Assembly: GCF_015999245.1 (NCBI RefSeq)
Contig: NZ_JAEAMR010000004.1
Coordinates: 136,255-200,254 of the forward strand
Length of the DNA: 64,000 bases
Direction of reading: 5' to 3'
Origin: Streptomyces sp. AV19
GTDB taxonomy: Bacteria; Actinomycetota; Actinomycetes; Streptomycetales; Streptomycetaceae
A program made the position numbers and the translations under genes. The notes beneath the pieces are model-generated. The model made no database searches. It had not been told where the DNA came from and saw nothing but the letters and a program-made list of their open reading frames with translations. Below, in pieces: positions 61,899 to 64,000 of this stretch (positions are counted from its first letter, which is position 1; each line of letters begins with the position of its first letter).

Positions 61899-62183
61899 CG
61901 CGTCACTCCTGATCTTGGTCGGGTGGTGCCCGGCATGGAAAACACGCCGGCTTTGCGGCTCGCGCCGGCAAGGCCGGGCAAGGGGAACCCGGGGGGAGGA
62001 GGTCGGAGTCGGCCGTCGAAGCATCCCTGGGGAGTCTGAGCCCGGAGGGCTGTGCTGACCGGCGGCCATGTCGGAACGGCCCGTCTCGACCTAAGCTAGG
62101 CTCCGCCCGACTTACCGTCAAGGACGATCAGTTGACGGGCGTGTGCACGCCGACTGCCGAGATGTGTCGCACCGGAGGTTTCT
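61899..62183. promoter_or_regulatory. divergent promoter region of the azoxy cluster
   Basis: The 285-bp spacer between the aldehyde dehydrogenase and SRPBCC genes holds the likely control region of the cluster. A small palindrome CCTA-agc-TAGG lies at 62090-62100. No clear -35/-10 pair was found. No gene was seen in it. Confidence 0.45.
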
Positions 62184-62663
62184 GTGATCCGCCAGTGGTC
62201 CGTTGAAGAAAGCATCGTGATCGGCTCCCGTCCCGATGCCGTGTTCCGCGCGGTGAGCGACGTGCGCAGGATGGGCGAATGGAGTCCGGAATGCCGGGCC
62301 GTGTGGCTCTGCCAGCGGCCGGTGCGCGAGGGCTCCTTCTTCATCGGATTCAACCGGCGTGGACTCGCTCTCTGGTTCACGTCCTGCCGGGTCACCTGCT
62401 GTGACCCGGGGCAGGAATTCACCTTCCGAGTAAGCGCCTTCGGCCTACCGGTGGCCCACTGGGGCTACCGCTTCGAACCTGCCTCGGACGGAAGCACGAT
62501 CGTCACCGAGTGCTGGCGGGACCTGCGGACCGGGCGCGGCGCCCGGCTCACCGAGTTGCTGGGGCTGATCTTCACCGCCACCCGGCCGGTCGACCGGGCA
62601 CGGGTGAACCGGGCGGGCATGCGCACCACGCTTACCCGGCTGAAGCAGACCTGCGAAGCCTGA
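62184..62663 (+). CDS. second SRPBCC protein, divergent from the azoxy operon
   Basis: This 159-residue START-like protein reads IRQWSVEESIVIGSRPDAVFRAVSDVRRMGEWSPECRAVWL, then FFIGFNRRGLALWFTSCRVTCCDPGQEFTFRVSAFGLPVAHWGYRFEPASDGSTIVTECWRDLRTG. It belongs to the SRPBCC family with ligand-binding pockets. It could bind a hydrophobic intermediate or protect the product. GTG 62184 has GGAGG 6 bases before. About 275 bases without a supportable gene follow. Confidence 0.83.
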   Translation: MIRQWSVEESIVIGSRPDAVFRAVSDVRRMGEWSPECRAVWLCQRPVREGSFFIGFNRRGLALWFTSCRVTCCDPGQEFTFRVSAFGLPVAHWGYRFEPASDGSTIVTECWRDLRTGRGARLTELLGLIFTATRPVDRARVNRAGMRTTLTRLKQTCEA

Positions 62664-62938
62664 GCAGGCCGCTCCACCTACGTGTACTGACGACTTGGAG
62701 AGGAGCGCAGCCGTGGTTGCCGTTCTCGCGCTGCGGCCGGCTGCGGAGCATCCGCTGCTGAAGCTCCTGCTCGCTGGGGTCCGGGCACGCCCGCGGGCTG
62801 CCCACCCACCTCACCACGCGCACTGGCGCTGTTTTCGACAGCGCATATGCCCTGTTCGCTGCCTACTTGGAAGATGCATGGCAGCAGGTGTTCCCGGAAC
62901 GGTGGCGCCTGAGGTCGGATCCTGACGCCAGGCCACTC

Positions 62939-63736
62939 TCAGGTGGCTCGGCCCGCCATCATCATGAGTTCTGCGTGGACGCGTCCGAGGACCCGGCCGT
63001 ATGTTCCGGGGTCGGTAAGAGGTAACAAGTGCGGGCCCGGGACATGGACCAGCCGAGCTGGTGTGCCTGCTCTGCGGACGCGGTCCAGGAACTGTCTCTC
63101 CTGGAGCCTCAGCAGTGGGTCGTCAAGCCCGTTGGCGAACACCACAGGTGTGGTGACGCGGGCGGCGACCGACAGCATGTCCTGGTGGCGAACCGCGTCG
63201 ATGGCTTCGGCGAACCCGCGCGGGGACAGGCCGCCAGCCATGACCGCCTGGTAGCTCTCGGCGGGTAGTGCCCGGCGCAGTACCTGCGCATTGAACCGGT
63301 GCGCTCGCTGCCCCCCGAGGCGGCGCTGCACCAGGGCTGCCGCCCTGTGCAGGATCAGCAGTGGTCCGTCGGTTCTCAGAGTGGCGCCGTGCACGAACAG
63401 GCCGGCGGCCCTGTCGTGCAGGTGGGCGCCGTAGGCGAGAGCGGCTACCCCGCCGAGCGAGCTGCCCGCGACGACGGGTTTACGACCGGTGGCGGCAGTC
63501 GCCTCCCTGACGGCTGCGGCCACTCGCTCGATCGCACCGTCCAGCGTGAAGTGATGGTCGAGCAGGGCACCGTGACCCGGCAGGTCGCAGGCGGTGACAC
63601 GGTATGTTCCGGGAAGGCGGGCCGTGACGGGGACCCACATGTGGGCGGACAGGCGGATCCCGTGGATGAGGACGAGTGGGTGTCCGTCATCGGGGCCGGC
63701 GGTCCAAAGCCCCGGCTCCTGGGCGCGGAAGAACAT
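62939..63736 (-). CDS. alpha/beta hydrolase
   Basis: This 265-residue hydrolase has its oxyanion region in LVLIHGIRLSAHMWVPV and its nucleophile elbow in VVAGSSLGGVAALAY (Ser). The acid is Asp in FANGLDDPLLRLQ and the base His in VPGPHLLPLTDPGTYG. It resembles the alpha/beta hydrolases of lipid and polyketide loci. ATG 63736 is followed by FFRAQEPGLWTAGPDDGHP. It lies beyond a 275-bp gap from the divergent SRPBCC gene, so its place in the cluster is plausible but not proven. Confidence 0.83.
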   Translation of the reverse strand: MFFRAQEPGLWTAGPDDGHPLVLIHGIRLSAHMWVPVTARLPGTYRVTACDLPGHGALLDHHFTLDGAIERVAAAVREATAATGRKPVVAGSSLGGVAALAYGAHLHDRAAGLFVHGATLRTDGPLLILHRAAALVQRRLGGQRAHRFNAQVLRRALPAESYQAVMAGGLSPRGFAEAIDAVRHQDMLSVAARVTTPVVFANGLDDPLLRLQERQFLDRVRRAGTPARLVHVPGPHLLPLTDPGTYGRVLGRVHAELMMMAGRAT

Positions 63737-63949
63737 TGATCAGGGGACCCCTTCGAGGTTCGCGATGTGCCTGAGTGAATTACGACGAAACCGCTGTGCA
63801 ATTCATCGAGATCACGACTCCGGTGTCTTTGCTGTCATCGGATGCTGCTGGCGCACATACTGCACAGGAAATGGCGTGATCTGCACTTTGGGAAGGGAGG
63901 GGCGAGTGGGCATCGCAGAAAGGTTGTCTTGGTCACTTGAGGTGTCAGG

Positions 63950-64000
63950 ATGAGCAGCACGGACGGGCGCAGGATGCTGTACTTGGAGTTGGTCAGGAAG
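63950..64000 (+). CDS. start of an unidentified gene, cut by the window end
   Basis: ATG 63950 begins MSSTDGRRMLYLELVRK and runs on past base 64000. AGG lies just upstream. A short frame from 63907 ends in TGA overlapping this ATG (ATGA) and could be a leader peptide. Seventeen residues cannot identify the protein. It probably belongs to the same cluster. Confidence 0.45.
   Translation, partial: MSSTDGRRMLYLELVRK

Noticed and set aside
62664..62938. Possible frameshifted gene after the second SRPBCC gene
   Set aside because: A GTG frame from 62713 followed by a shifted frame (GAVFDSAYALFAAYLEDAWQQ) looks weakly gene-like. Neither part has a recognisable family, and they join only by assuming a frameshift.

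Overview
The window is high-GC actinobacterial DNA, almost certainly a Streptomyces chromosome. The evidence is dense GC-rich coding with many GTG and TTG starts, XRE/DUF5753 regulators paired with DUF397 proteins, DUF6230/DUF6114 genes, DUF6255/DUF6415 genes, and the conserved gene order pyk-ackA-pta divergent from pfkA. No rRNA, tRNA or CRISPR array was seen.

Bases 1-13,600 hold a MarR regulator, a DUF3817 membrane protein, icmA (isobutyryl-CoA mutase large subunit, under a perfect 24-bp palindrome), a beta-lactamase-fold hydrolase, an epoxide hydrolase-like protein, a TIGR00027 methyltransferase, an RHH/Fic-like toxin-antitoxin pair, an XRE-DUF397 pair, a TetR regulator, a YbbN-type thioredoxin and a three-gene surface-protein set (DUF6230, DUF6114, Pro/Thr/Ser-rich protein). 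Bases 13,600-20,000 are central carbon metabolism: pyruvate kinase, acetate kinase and phosphotransacetylase leftward, phosphofructokinase rightward.

Bases 20,000-33,400 are a patchwork: an esterase, DUF6255/DUF6415, a second XRE gene with a double DUF397 gene, a PhoD-like phosphatase and an RHH/PIN-like toxin-antitoxin pair. Next to that pair lies a 799-bp transposed element with 48-bp IS21-like inverted ends and a 5-bp target duplication, carrying a non-transposase gene. Then come a head-to-head inverted duplication of a secreted-protein gene, a VanZ-like membrane protein, a transposase relic, a DUF4097 lipoprotein, a DUF1259 protein and an SMI1/KNR4 protein. Bases 33,500-37,000 hold a MacB-like ABC exporter.

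Bases 37,400-47,730 contain a sugar ABC importer whose second permease (37,407-38,243) is separated from the first permease and binding protein (45,495-47,728) by about 7.2 kb of accessory genes. These include a TetR/SDR divergent pair, a CBS protein, a VOC protein, an MmpS-like lipoprotein, and a type III polyketide synthase flanked by two MmyB-like regulators, one with a TTA codon. Next are a two-component system with a DctA-type dicarboxylate symporter, and an arsR-acr3-arsC operon.

The right end (about 53,880-63,740) is a natural product cluster. Its leftward operon is aldehyde dehydrogenase, acyl-CoA-dehydrogenase-like flavoprotein, class III aminotransferase, SRPBCC protein, then homologues of valanimycin VlmO (membrane hydrazine synthase), VlmA (aminoacyl-tRNA-dependent transferase) and VlmB (diiron azoxy synthase), then an alpha/beta hydrolase. 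I infer it makes an azoxy or hydrazine compound from an aldehyde-derived alkylamine. The cluster probably continues past base 64,000, where another gene begins.
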